The notes under the pieces were generated by a model. It was not told the origin of the DNA. It worked only from the letters and a program-made list of their open reading frames with translations, and ran no database searches. A stretch of DNA of 21,722 nucleotides from CAYMCJ01 sp964388985 (GTDB lineage Bacteria > Patescibacteriota > Patescibacteriia > Patescibacteriales > CAYMCJ01). The stretch is from the NCBI GenBank assembly GCA_964388985.1, contig CAYMCJ010000017.1, positions 1-21,722 on the forward strand. The letters are read 5' to 3'. Shown here in pieces: positions 7,521 to 14,582 of the stretch. The position numbers were made by a program, and so were the translations under genes. The stretch's first letter is position 1. The number at the start of each line of letters is the position of its first letter.

Positions 7521-7760
7521 TTATTCAAAATAATTATTTTCATTATTAAGCTTAATAATTTTCTTTTTATCCAAAAATTTTGTTAAATTGACAGCGCTTC
7601 TGCCGTCAGCGGAAAATATTGAAAAAAGTATAACTTCCCAATCCTTGCCCCAAGCTTCAAATAATAAAAATTTTATCCTCCACCATATTTTTTGAAATAA
7701 ATTCATTTTTACGTCCGAAGGCGCATAACTTTTTCTATCTTTAATTATATCTTCATTCAT
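7521..7760 (-). CDS. Small hypothetical protein, 79 residues, overlapping the ligase gene end
   Basis: The ATG at 7760 lies inside the end of the ligase gene: the stop TGA of that gene is part of ATGAATGA, an 8-nt overlap typical of translational coupling. The product starts with a charged segment, has an amphipathic aromatic stretch (FQKIWWRIKFLLFEAWGKDW, about 22-41) and a short FSIFSADGRSAVNLTKFLDKK block, then an Asn-rich tail. No family is recognised. It could be a small membrane-peripheral partner of the glycan enzymes, or the surviving N terminus of a longer decayed gene. The overlap and sensible composition support a real gene, though less strongly than for the neighbours. Confidence 0.6.
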   Translation of the reverse strand: MNEDIIKDRKSYAPSDVKMNLFQKIWWRIKFLLFEAWGKDWEVILFSIFSADGRSAVNLTKFLDKKKIIKLNNENNYFE

Positions 7761-10110
7761 AATTTGTGTTAATAAAATTTTTTATATCCTCATTGTCAGG
7801 GGCTAATTTTAAGGCTTTCTCGGCGTACTCCGGGGCCTTGTCTTTATTACCCTGTTTCTCGTAAAGCAAAGCGATGGCAAACGGCCAAACATAATCAGCC
7901 GGATTCATTATCATTCCTTTTTTATTATACCATATCGCCTTGTCTAAATTGCCTTGTTTATAATAGGTGTCGGCTATTTTTTTATACATGGTTATATCCG
8001 GCAGATTATTATAAAGGGCCAACCAAAAATACTTTTCCGCCTCTTCATAATTTTCCTGTCTAAAATATAAACCGGCCAACCCCTTATAAATTAAATATTT
8101 TTCATACTCAATCGCCCTTAAATGCTGACCATTAATATAAGGATTGTTTATATCGGGAAGCATTTCCAAGGCCTTGTCAAAATATTCTTCCGCTCTATTA
8201 AATTCTTCCTTTTCCGCATATATTCTGGCCAACTCATAATAATTCCTCGGCATTTCCGGACTTAAATCAATTAATTTTTTAAAATTCTCCTCGGCCAAGC
8301 TGAAATAATCCTTTTGCCCGTCGGCCGCCAAGGCGGTATATATTTTAGCTTGGGCAAACATATTACCATAATTATTAATTTTTACATCTTCCAACTCACC
8401 GGCCAATATTTTTTTTATTTCTTCTTTTAAAATCGGAAACGGGATATCATTAAGTTTTTCCGCCAATCCAACCGCCATTTCCTTTTTGTAATAAGCGCTG
8501 TAAATATTTAATTCATCAATATAATTATACATTTCCAAAGCATTAAAAGATTCATTTCTTGCCAAAGATTCTTTAAACTCATAATAATAGTGGTCGGCAA
8601 TTATATATTTAATTTCTTTATTTATCTGCCGCAATACCAACAAACTTAAAACAATAATTAATATTAAAGCAATTAGTTTGGTCAATTGCCTCGGCTTTTT
8701 TATTTCTTTATTTTCCAAATCATCAGGTTTGTCTAAATTATTGTGAATTAAAATTACTATTGCCAAAAATAACCAAAAATAAACATTAGTGGCCACAATG
8801 GAAAAATTAAACATTAAAGATATTAAATAACCCGTAACCGCCAAAAAGACAGCCACCGAAAGTCCCGCCCGTTGTTTATTTTTAATGTTTGCCAAAATCA
8901 ATTTATAGAATAGATAAAGCAAGGCCAGATATAAAATTAAGCCCACCAGGCCGCTGGTTAACAAAATATCAAAAAATAAATTATGGGCCCGGTTGGGATA
9001 AACATTAACATTGCCGTGAATAGCCCAATCTTTTTTATAATATCCAACAAATACCTCCCCCTGTGTTTCCGGCCCGTAGCCTAAAATGGGATTTTTCTTA
9101 AAGGCCTGCCAACCGGCTTGCCAAAAATTAATCCGGGCGGCCACGCTACCGCCTTTAAAATCAAAACTGCTTTTAATTCTATACCTAAAAAAATCGCTTC
9201 TGCATAACAAACAGGTAGTATAAACGACTAGTAAAAATAGAATTAATAAACTGAATTTTATAAGTTTTTTATTTTTTAAAAAACTTAAAACGTTCTTTTT
9301 GGTTATCCACAAATAAATTAGGCCGGTTAAGGTTATCCCCAGTATTAAACCAATCCAGCCGCCGCGGCTATAAGTAAAAAACAGGCTTAAAATCTGAAAT
9401 AAAAAAACAATAATCCAAAGAAATCTAATTAAAAATTTACTGGTCCGAATAATTAAATAAATGGTCAAAGGAATAACCAACAACAAATATGAAGCTAAAA
9501 AATTAGGCTGGCCCAAAGTTGAAGTTGCCCGGCCGGTAATAAAAGCCGGCTCGGTCCAATCCTTAAAATCAAAGCCGGCCATCTGCGCTAAACCATATAA
9601 ACTTACCAAAAAAGAAGATAAAACCGCCGCTATTATTATTCTTCTTATTTGCTTGATGGTTTTAATATTTGATAAAAGCAATATAAAAAATAAAAAATAA
9701 AAAATATAACTATCAAGCCCTTGATAACGGCTATACAAACCATAAAAACTAATTGCCGGGTCCCGCGAGAATATAACGGTTATTAGTAATGACAATAAAA
9801 AGAGGCAAGGTATTAATAAATACTTATAAAAAAAGGATAAAGACAGCCAGCGCCTGATTTTATATTTATCGTCCGGCAAGGCCAATTTAAACAAACTGAA
9901 CAGCAACAACAATAAAATTAAAATTTTAAATAAAACTATTTTATTTAGTTCAAAAACATCATTATTATTTAAAAAGGCCGCAAAAAAAATCGGCACAAAA
10001 AAAACAATTGCTAAATAGCAAAATTCAATCAAGATATCCAAAATTTTATTTAGGGATTGCTGCCAAATGCCGTATTTGGTGGCAGCCCCGTTCAATCTTA
10101 AATGTTTCAT
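7753..10110 (-). CDS. O-antigen ligase / Wzy-type polytopic membrane protein with C-terminal TPR repeats
   Basis: 785 residues. Residues about 20-510 hold roughly a dozen membrane helices. A large loop (about 325-395) has the Wzy_C-type signature: ARINFWQAGWQAFKKNPILG, GYGPETQGEVF and YPNRAHNLFFDILLTSGLVG, including the conserved RAHN segment. Such proteins transfer or polymerise lipid-linked glycans on the outer face of the membrane (WaaL, Wzy, and PglL/TfpO, which glycosylate pilins). Residues about 600-780 are tandem TPR motifs, for example YYELARIYAEKEEFNRAEEY and IADTYYKQGNLDKAIWY, a partner-binding scaffold. It is the first gene of the glycan cluster and lies just after the pilin terminator. 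Its start has a candidate promoter whose predicted transcript begins at or very near the ATG. The choice between ligase, polymerase and protein O-glycosylase cannot be settled from sequence. Confidence 0.88.
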   Translation of the reverse strand: MKHLRLNGAATKYGIWQQSLNKILDILIEFCYLAIVFFVPIFFAAFLNNNDVFELNKIVLFKILILLLLLFSLFKLALPDDKYKIRRWLSLSFFYKYLLIPCLFLLSLLITVIFSRDPAISFYGLYSRYQGLDSYIFYFLFFILLLSNIKTIKQIRRIIIAAVLSSFLVSLYGLAQMAGFDFKDWTEPAFITGRATSTLGQPNFLASYLLLVIPLTIYLIIRTSKFLIRFLWIIVFLFQILSLFFTYSRGGWIGLILGITLTGLIYLWITKKNVLSFLKNKKLIKFSLLILFLLVVYTTCLLCRSDFFRYRIKSSFDFKGGSVAARINFWQAGWQAFKKNPILGYGPETQGEVFVGYYKKDWAIHGNVNVYPNRAHNLFFDILLTSGLVGLILYLALLYLFYKLILANIKNKQRAGLSVAVFLAVTGYLISLMFNFSIVATNVYFWLFLAIVILIHNNLDKPDDLENKEIKKPRQLTKLIALILIIVLSLLVLRQINKEIKYIIADHYYYEFKESLARNESFNALEMYNYIDELNIYSAYYKKEMAVGLAEKLNDIPFPILKEEIKKILAGELEDVKINNYGNMFAQAKIYTALAADGQKDYFSLAEENFKKLIDLSPEMPRNYYELARIYAEKEEFNRAEEYFDKALEMLPDINNPYINGQHLRAIEYEKYLIYKGLAGLYFRQENYEEAEKYFWLALYNNLPDITMYKKIADTYYKQGNLDKAIWYNKKGMIMNPADYVWPFAIALLYEKQGNKDKAPEYAEKALKLAPDNEDIKNFINTNYE

Positions 10111-10116
10111 ATTTAT

Positions 10117-10145
10117 ATTATATCTTAATTTAAACTATTAAACAA
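10117..10145 (-). promoter_or_regulatory. Candidate promoter of the glycan cluster (near-leaderless)
   Basis: On the minus strand TTGTTT (10145-10140), a 17-nt spacer and a perfect TATAAT (10122-10117) are followed after only 6 nt by the ATG at 10110, so transcription would start at or within a base or two of the start codon. The -35 box overlaps the T-tract of the pilin terminator. No Shine-Dalgarno site is possible with this start. TATAAT is common by chance in AT-rich DNA. Confidence 0.4.
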
Positions 10146-10205
10146 AAAAACACAGACTATAAATATAAAACTTAAAAGAATTAAATTCTATATTTATAGT
10201 CTGTG
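10143..10205 (-). terminator. Strong intrinsic terminator after the third pilin gene
   Basis: A perfect 17-bp inverted repeat, cacagactataaatata (10151-10167) and tatatttatagtctgtg (10189-10205), has a 21-nt loop. Read on the minus strand it is followed by a run of seven Ts (10150-10144). It lies 30 bp after the pilin stop and separates the pilin transcript from the glycan cluster. Confidence 0.88.
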
Positions 10206-10235
10206 TGTATGTATTCAATTTAAATTAAATTTTAA

Positions 10236-10658
10236 TTATTGGATTCCGGCCGGAGTAGCGGTATGAGGCCCGGCGGTAATTCCACCCGTAGCCGCCCCTA
10301 AACAATACCGCAACGTATAAGAGGATCCTCCTGTACCTGTGGCGGCGTATGTATAGACAGTGCCTACGCAAGTACCATCGGCCGGTGAAGGATTGGACGG
10401 AACAGCATTCATATAAGTTACTAAACTGGTGGAGCCGGTAATAGCGCCGCCGCTGGTTACGCTGGCTGGGTAATGGTTTTCATCGTTATAATATAATTCC
10501 AAAGCGGTTTGAATTTGCTTAATATCAGCCACCCGCCTTGAGTCTCTTGATTTCTGCCTGGCGTTATTTAAGGCAACTACGGCTAAAGTTGACAATAAAC
10601 CGATTATAGCGATTACTACCAACAACTCAATTAATGTAAAACCTTTGTTTTTTTTCAT
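10236..10658 (-). CDS. Type IV pilin, candidate major pilin
   Basis: 140 residues. A short basic leader ends in KG, followed by FTLIELLVVIAIIGLLSTLA, the prepilin peptidase site with the conserved Glu at position 5 of the mature chain and the hydrophobic N-terminal helix. QKSRDSRRVADIKQIQTALELYY continues the helix as in CPR and Gram-positive pilins. The globular part is small and unusually rich in Ser, Thr, Gly and Ala (SGGAITGSTS, AATGTGGSSYT, PHTATPAGIQ), with two cysteines that could form a disulfide loop. It has its own promoter candidates, the best Shine-Dalgarno site in the pilus locus and a strong terminator directly after it, which together suggest separate, high expression. The Ser/Thr-rich tail is a plausible O-glycosylation target for the ligase encoded next door. 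Confidence 0.93.
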   Translation of the reverse strand: MKKNKGFTLIELLVVIAIIGLLSTLAVVALNNARQKSRDSRRVADIKQIQTALELYYNDENHYPASVTSGGAITGSTSLVTYMNAVPSNPSPADGTCVGTVYTYAATGTGGSSYTLRYCLGAATGGITAGPHTATPAGIQ

Positions 10659-10661
10659 ATT

Positions 10662-10669
10662 TCACCCCC
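10662..10669 (-). promoter_or_regulatory. Strong Shine-Dalgarno site of the third pilin
   Basis: Minus-strand agagggggtgaaatATG places a GGGGGTGA core 4 nt before the ATG at 10658. It is a rare GC-rich patch and the clearest ribosome binding site in the window; most neighbouring genes have none. Translation of this pilin is therefore probably much stronger. Confidence 0.75.
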
Positions 10670-10676
10670 TCTCTTT

Positions 10677-10682
10677 ATTATA
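10677..10682 (-). promoter_or_regulatory. Possible proximal -10 box of the third pilin
   Basis: A perfect minus-strand TATAAT at 10682-10677 would start a transcript with a leader of about 12 nt that still contains the Shine-Dalgarno site. No good -35 box is found at 16-18 nt, so this is weaker than the distal candidate at 10789-10797. Confidence 0.3.
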
Positions 10683-10780
10683 ATCCGCAGTCGCTAATTT
10701 AATCCATGGAATTAAATCAACCACTAAGGAAAATTTAAGATTTATAATTAAAAATTTTATTTAATAATCATAATAATCAC

Positions 10781-10797
10781 TTATCCACATTATACCA
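10781..10797 (-). promoter_or_regulatory. Extended -10 promoter candidate overlapping a DnaA-box-like 9-mer
   Basis: Minus-strand TGGTATAAT (10797-10789) is a perfect extended -10 (TGn-TATAAT). The plus-strand 9-mer ttatccaca (10781-10789), identical to the consensus DnaA box, overlaps its last base and would cover the transcription start. The transcript would have a leader of about 120 nt before the third pilin. The same 9-mer lies near a matching extended -10 upstream of pilM. Confidence 0.45.
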
Positions 10798-10857
10798 TAA
10801 AAAATATTGGTTAATAACAAAAAAGCAAGCCTTAAATCTATAATCCCAATAATTAAT

Positions 10858-11316
10858 TTACCAACCTCTAATCACAACCGGCGATTCTTCAGCTTCAATT
10901 TCCGCTTCATAAATTATGGCGAATTTATCTCCGTCGGAAACATATTTATAAACATAAGGTTCAACATTTTTAGGGTCTTCCGGCAATTTAGCTACATAAG
11001 GCCTGGGGCCTTCGGTCAGAGCGGAATTTAAAGTGATATAATAACAATCGGCCGTGGCTCCAAAATCGCTTGCCTCCTCGTCAAAATAACCGCATTCGGG
11101 ATAAAAAAAACTATTATCCTCATAGTACAAATTTAAAGCTACCCTTATTTGCGTTAAATCCGCTTTTCTTTTTGTATCTCTGGCTCTTTTACGCAAATCA
11201 CTTAAGGACAAAACTACCAGGGCCGTTAGAATGCCAATAATGCAAATAACTATTAATAGCTCAATCAAAGTAAAACCCTTTTGTTTTAAACTTTTTTGGA
11301 AAATTAGTTTTTTCAT
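10858..11316 (-). CDS. Type IV pilin-like protein, paralog of the next upstream pilin
   Basis: 152 residues. A 14-residue basic leader with the cleavage site KG precedes FTLIELLIVICIIGILTALV, with Glu5 of the mature protein and the hydrophobic helix. RARDTKRKADLTQIRVALNLYY extends it. The C-terminal domain has YPECGYFDE, DFGATADCYY, PEDPKNVEPYVYKYVSDGD and ends VVIRGW. The two cysteines match those of the upstream paralog and may form a disulfide. Minus-strand agaggcgaaat before the ATG gives a moderate Shine-Dalgarno site. It is acidic in its C-terminal part (EAEIEAEES). Probably a minor or alternative pilin made by tandem duplication. Confidence 0.93.
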   Translation of the reverse strand: MKKLIFQKSLKQKGFTLIELLIVICIIGILTALVVLSLSDLRKRARDTKRKADLTQIRVALNLYYEDNSFFYPECGYFDEEASDFGATADCYYITLNSALTEGPRPYVAKLPEDPKNVEPYVYKYVSDGDKFAIIYEAEIEAEESPVVIRGW

Positions 11317-11360
11317 ATTTCGCCTCTTTTATTTAATATTATACAAATAATTAATTTAAT

Positions 11361-11804
11361 CTACCAGCCTCTGACTAAAATCGGGGAACCATCCCGACTG
11401 TCTTCCGTTTCGTAAGTTATAACAAATTCTTTTCCGTCGGAAACATATTTATAAACGTATAAATCAGTATTTTTAGGGTCGTCGGGCAGACTGGCCATAT
11501 ATGGCTTGGCTTGGCTTACCAAGGCATCCTTAAGAGTATTATTGTAGCAATCAACCGTTGCTCCAAAATCTTCACTATCCTTGTTTAAGTCCCCGCATTT
11601 AGGATACTCAAAATTATTGTCATAATACAGAGCCAAAGCTACTCTCATCTGCGCCAAATCCGCTTTCCTCTTTGCGTCTCTGGCTTTAAAACGGGCATCA
11701 TTCAAAGACACCGCGACAATTGAGGTTAAAATGCCGATAATACTAATTACCACTAAAAGTTCAATTAGAGTAAAACCTGACACATTTTTCTTTTTTTGCT
11801 TCAT
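11361..11804 (-). CDS. Type IV pilin-like protein, first of the tandem paralog pair
   Basis: 147 residues. The leader MKQKKKNVSG is followed by FTLIELLVVISIIGILTSIV. By eye more than half of the positions are identical to the next pilin, including KARDAKRKADLAQMRVALALYY, DFGATVDCYN, PDDPKNTDLYVYKYVSDGKE and the terminal LVRGW. The residue before Phe is Gly and the one before it Ser rather than Lys. No Shine-Dalgarno site is seen. It lies 44 bp from its paralog and about 250 bp after pilC, separated from it by a GC-rich hairpin region. The role in the pilus (tip, minor or alternative major subunit) cannot be told. Confidence 0.93.
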   Translation of the reverse strand: MKQKKKNVSGFTLIELLVVISIIGILTSIVAVSLNDARFKARDAKRKADLAQMRVALALYYDNNFEYPKCGDLNKDSEDFGATVDCYNNTLKDALVSQAKPYMASLPDDPKNTDLYVYKYVSDGKEFVITYETEDSRDGSPILVRGW

Positions 11805-11812
11805 ATATTTTA

Positions 11813-12050
11813 TTAGATAAAAATTAAAATGGAAATGACAAATTTTTAATTTTCATTATCTCATTTTATTATCTAAATTATTTAATTATTAAAATATTAT
11901 AAATTGCCTTACTAATCAAAACTATAGAGCTTTGTTCGCGCCGCGCTCGCCTGACGCCCGCCCGCCTTCGTATGCGAAATGTATTGGACAGGATGTCATC
12001 GGTCGGGCAGGTGGGTGTCCCGTCCCGCTCCTCGCGAGGGGCGGGATAAC
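11813..12050. repeat. pilC-pilin spacer with an AT palindrome and a GC-rich hairpin block
   Basis: The 247-bp spacer has two parts. Near the pilin is an AT-rich imperfect palindrome bounded by ttagataa (11813-11820) and ttatctaa (11869-11876). From about 11930 to 12046 the sequence turns sharply GC-rich, with ttcgtatgcgaa and a 10-bp stem tcccgctcct (12023-12032) / aggggcggga (12037-12046) with a CGCG loop and one wobble. The stem begins a few nt after the pilC stop but no T-tract follows, so it may stabilise or process the mRNA rather than terminate it. No coding potential is seen. Confidence 0.55.
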
Positions 12051-12051
12051 G

Positions 12052-13257
12052 TTAAAATTGGCTGGCTAAATTATACATAGGCAAAATTATCGCCGCCACC
12101 ATAATACCGACAGCCACACCCATAATTATCATAATAATCGGCTCCATTAAAGTCATTAAATTTGTGATAATATTTGTGACCTCCCTTGTGTAAAAATCAG
12201 TAATGCGCGCCAAAACAACATCCAATTTTCCAGTTCTTTCCCCAATACTCATCATCTGGGAAACCATCTTGGGAATTTGTTCGCTATTAATAAAAACGCT
12301 TGAAATGGAATTTCCATCTTCCACTTCCTTTGAAGTTTCCTTAATTAACTCTTTGTAAGTATAATTGTCAACTATTTCCGAGGAAATCTCTAAACTTTTA
12401 ATAATTGTAACCCCGCCTAAAATTAAAGTATTCATTGAGCGGGTAAAACGCACCAAATAAATTCTCTGAAACAATTTTCCGAAAATAGGAATTTTTAATT
12501 TCGCTAAATCAAAATACTTTCTGCCCAAAGTTGTTTTAATGGCAAATCTGAAACCAACAATAATACTAATTAAAACAATTAAAAAAATCCACCAATAACT
12601 TGATAATACATCCGATGTTCCAATTAATATTCTGGTTGACAAAGGGAGTTTAACTCCTGTCTCTGACAGCATGTTTGTCAATTTCGGCACAACAAAAATC
12701 ATCATCACAATCCCGACAACAACTAATCCGGAAAATACAAAAGCCGGATAAATCATCGCTCCTCTGATTTTACTCATCATATCGTAATCTTTTTCCATTT
12801 CATCGGCCAAATAATTTAATACCTTATCTAATTTTCCTGATGTTTCGCCCGACTTTACAACATTAATGTAAAAATCGGAAAAAATTTTCGGGCGCTTTGA
12901 TAGCGCTTCCGAAAGCATTGAACCGCTGTCAACCTCATCCGCTATTTCAGAAATTATCATTTTTAAACTAACATTTTCAGTCTGGTCAACCAATATCTTT
13001 AAAGCCTGAACCAAAGCGACATTAGCGGAAATCATAACGGAAAACTGGCGTGAAAAAATTACTAAATCTTTTGCCCTAATCCTGTTTAGAATAGATAATA
13101 TTCTCAATCCTTTATTGTCAGACTCTTTTGCTATGGAAACTATGGACAAACCTCTTTCTTTCAAAATTTCGGCCGCGGAATTTTCATCACTCGCTTCAAT
13201 TAATCCCTGAAATTTTTTTTCCTCTCCATCTATTGCTTTATATTTAAAAATTGACAT
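12052..13257 (-). CDS. pilC: Type IV pilus inner-membrane platform protein PilC
   Basis: 401 residues, the usual length. The N terminus FKYKAIDGEEKKFQGLIEAS is typical of the GspF/PilC family. Two related T2SSF domains follow, each with the turn motif G-E-x-x-G-K-L: SGETSGKLDKVLNYLADEM in the first and IGERTGKLDVVLARITDFY in the second. Three membrane segments are visible at about 170-195, 220-240 and 372-392. PilC sits at the base of the pilus and passes the motion of the cytoplasmic ATPases to the growing fibre. It is the last assembly gene before the pilins. No Shine-Dalgarno site is seen; the upstream 211-bp spacer is AT-rich with a small hairpin (gttaaat/atttaac). Confidence 0.95.
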   Translation of the reverse strand: MSIFKYKAIDGEEKKFQGLIEASDENSAAEILKERGLSIVSIAKESDNKGLRILSILNRIRAKDLVIFSRQFSVMISANVALVQALKILVDQTENVSLKMIISEIADEVDSGSMLSEALSKRPKIFSDFYINVVKSGETSGKLDKVLNYLADEMEKDYDMMSKIRGAMIYPAFVFSGLVVVGIVMMIFVVPKLTNMLSETGVKLPLSTRILIGTSDVLSSYWWIFLIVLISIIVGFRFAIKTTLGRKYFDLAKLKIPIFGKLFQRIYLVRFTRSMNTLILGGVTIIKSLEISSEIVDNYTYKELIKETSKEVEDGNSISSVFINSEQIPKMVSQMMSIGERTGKLDVVLARITDFYTREVTNIITNLMTLMEPIIMIIMGVAVGIMVAAIILPMYNLASQF

Positions 13258-13468
13258 ATATCTATTAATCTACTTAATGCTGAATAATTTTTATAATAAT
13301 ATAATTTATATTAACTACGTCTTATATTTTTATTGCTATATTGTTAAATTGTTATTTAACTTACTATAAAAACAATATAACAATTACTTTATAATTTAAC
13401 TCGCAATAAAATAAATTAACTACTGTGGTCTCATCGCAAGCGGATAGGGTATTAAAAATAATAAATAT

Positions 13469-14521
13469 TTAATAAATATTTCTATATTTTTTTATATCTT
13501 CGCCGTTAACTTTTCCCTCCTGGACCAATTCTTCAATGGATTTTTTCATACTAACCATACCCTCTGCCTTAGAAGTCTGAATAATACTTTCAAGCTGGTA
13601 TATTTTTCCCTCTCTTATTAATGATTTAACGGCCGGATTAACTATTAACACTTCTGAGGCTAAAAATAATTCATTCCCCCGGCCGATAAGTAATGTCTGG
13701 GAAATAATGCCGGTTAATGTATCCGCCAATCTATAACGGGCCGCTTCTTCGTAATCCTTTTTATAAATTGCCCTTAAAATACTTTCTACGACATTAATGC
13801 TATTACTGGCATTAATTTCTAAAATAACAAAACAATTGCCGGTCGCTAACTCTAAAATATAATTCATGGCGGAACTCAACTCATCTTTTATCTCTCCAAT
13901 ATATACCAAATCCACGTCCTCATCAAGACAATGTTTTAACCCGCTAACATAAGATAATGTATCTCTTCCTATTTGCATCTGCTCAATCACGCTTTTTTTA
14001 TTAACAAAAATATATTCAATCGGATCTTCCAGGGTAATAATATATTTCTTTTTCCCCTGATTAATTTCCTCAACCAAGGCGGCGGTGGTGGCGGTTTTGC
14101 CCGAATCATTTGGTCCGGCGATAACCAAAAGTCCTGAATTTAAATTTATTAATTTACTTATCTGATTATAAATCCTAAAATCTTTTGGATTTCTAATCAC
14201 ATCCGGTATATAATTAAAAGACAATGAGGGCAGACCTTTTTGATAAAAAATATTCACTCGGAAACGAAAACTACCGGCAAAATTATCAACAACAACTATC
14301 TTTTTATTTTTTTTCAGCTTGGCCAATTGTTCACTATCAATAACTGAATTGATTATTTTTTCCAATATATCTAAAGTCAAAATGCTTTCCTTGTCCATCT
14401 GCACTAATTTACCGTTAATCCTTAATACCGGAATACTCCCTATTGATAAATGCAAACTGGATGCCTTCTTCTTGGCGGCCTCCAATAAAATTCTATTCAA
14501 AAAAATAGACGGCACTTCCAT
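13469..14521 (-). CDS. PilT-family ATPase with eroded Walker A and His box
   Basis: 350 residues, the length of PilT. The N-terminal PAS-like domain (SSLHLSIGSIPVLRINGKLV, 21-40), the Asp box TLEDPIEY (163-170) and the PilT-specific C-terminal block AVKSLIREGKIYQLESIIQTS, equivalent to the AIRNLIRE region, are all present, so the family is clear. The catalytic motifs deviate. Walker A is GPNDSGKT (136-143) instead of GPTGSGKS, keeping the essential GK-T. Walker B is VDLVYIGEIKD (203-213), keeping Glu210 but with Lys for Arg. The His box, normally TGHLVxxTLHTxxA, reads TGNCFVILEINAS (227-239), with both histidines lost. PilT normally drives pilus retraction; this one may be weak, altered or regulatory. 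It lies between the receiver gene and pilC. Confidence 0.88.
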   Translation of the reverse strand: MEVPSIFLNRILLEAAKKKASSLHLSIGSIPVLRINGKLVQMDKESILTLDILEKIINSVIDSEQLAKLKKNKKIVVVDNFAGSFRFRVNIFYQKGLPSLSFNYIPDVIRNPKDFRIYNQISKLINLNSGLLVIAGPNDSGKTATTAALVEEINQGKKKYIITLEDPIEYIFVNKKSVIEQMQIGRDTLSYVSGLKHCLDEDVDLVYIGEIKDELSSAMNYILELATGNCFVILEINASNSINVVESILRAIYKKDYEEAARYRLADTLTGIISQTLLIGRGNELFLASEVLIVNPAVKSLIREGKIYQLESIIQTSKAEGMVSMKKSIEELVQEGKVNGEDIKKYRNIY

Positions 14522-14534
14522 AATTAATTGGGGT

Positions 14535-14582
14535 ATTAGGAATTAGGTAATCTACGATTAACTAATTACCTAATTACCTAAT
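14535..14582. repeat. Hairpin of attacctaatt words between the receiver and pilT-like genes
   Basis: attaggaattaggtaat (14535-14551) faces attacctaattacctaat (14565-14582), giving an 11-bp perfect stem extended by 6 bp after a one-base bulge. The right arm contains a direct repeat of aattacct and overlaps the stop of the receiver gene. There is no T-tract on the coding strand, so it is more likely a repeat or an mRNA structure that sets relative expression than a terminator. Confidence 0.6.
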
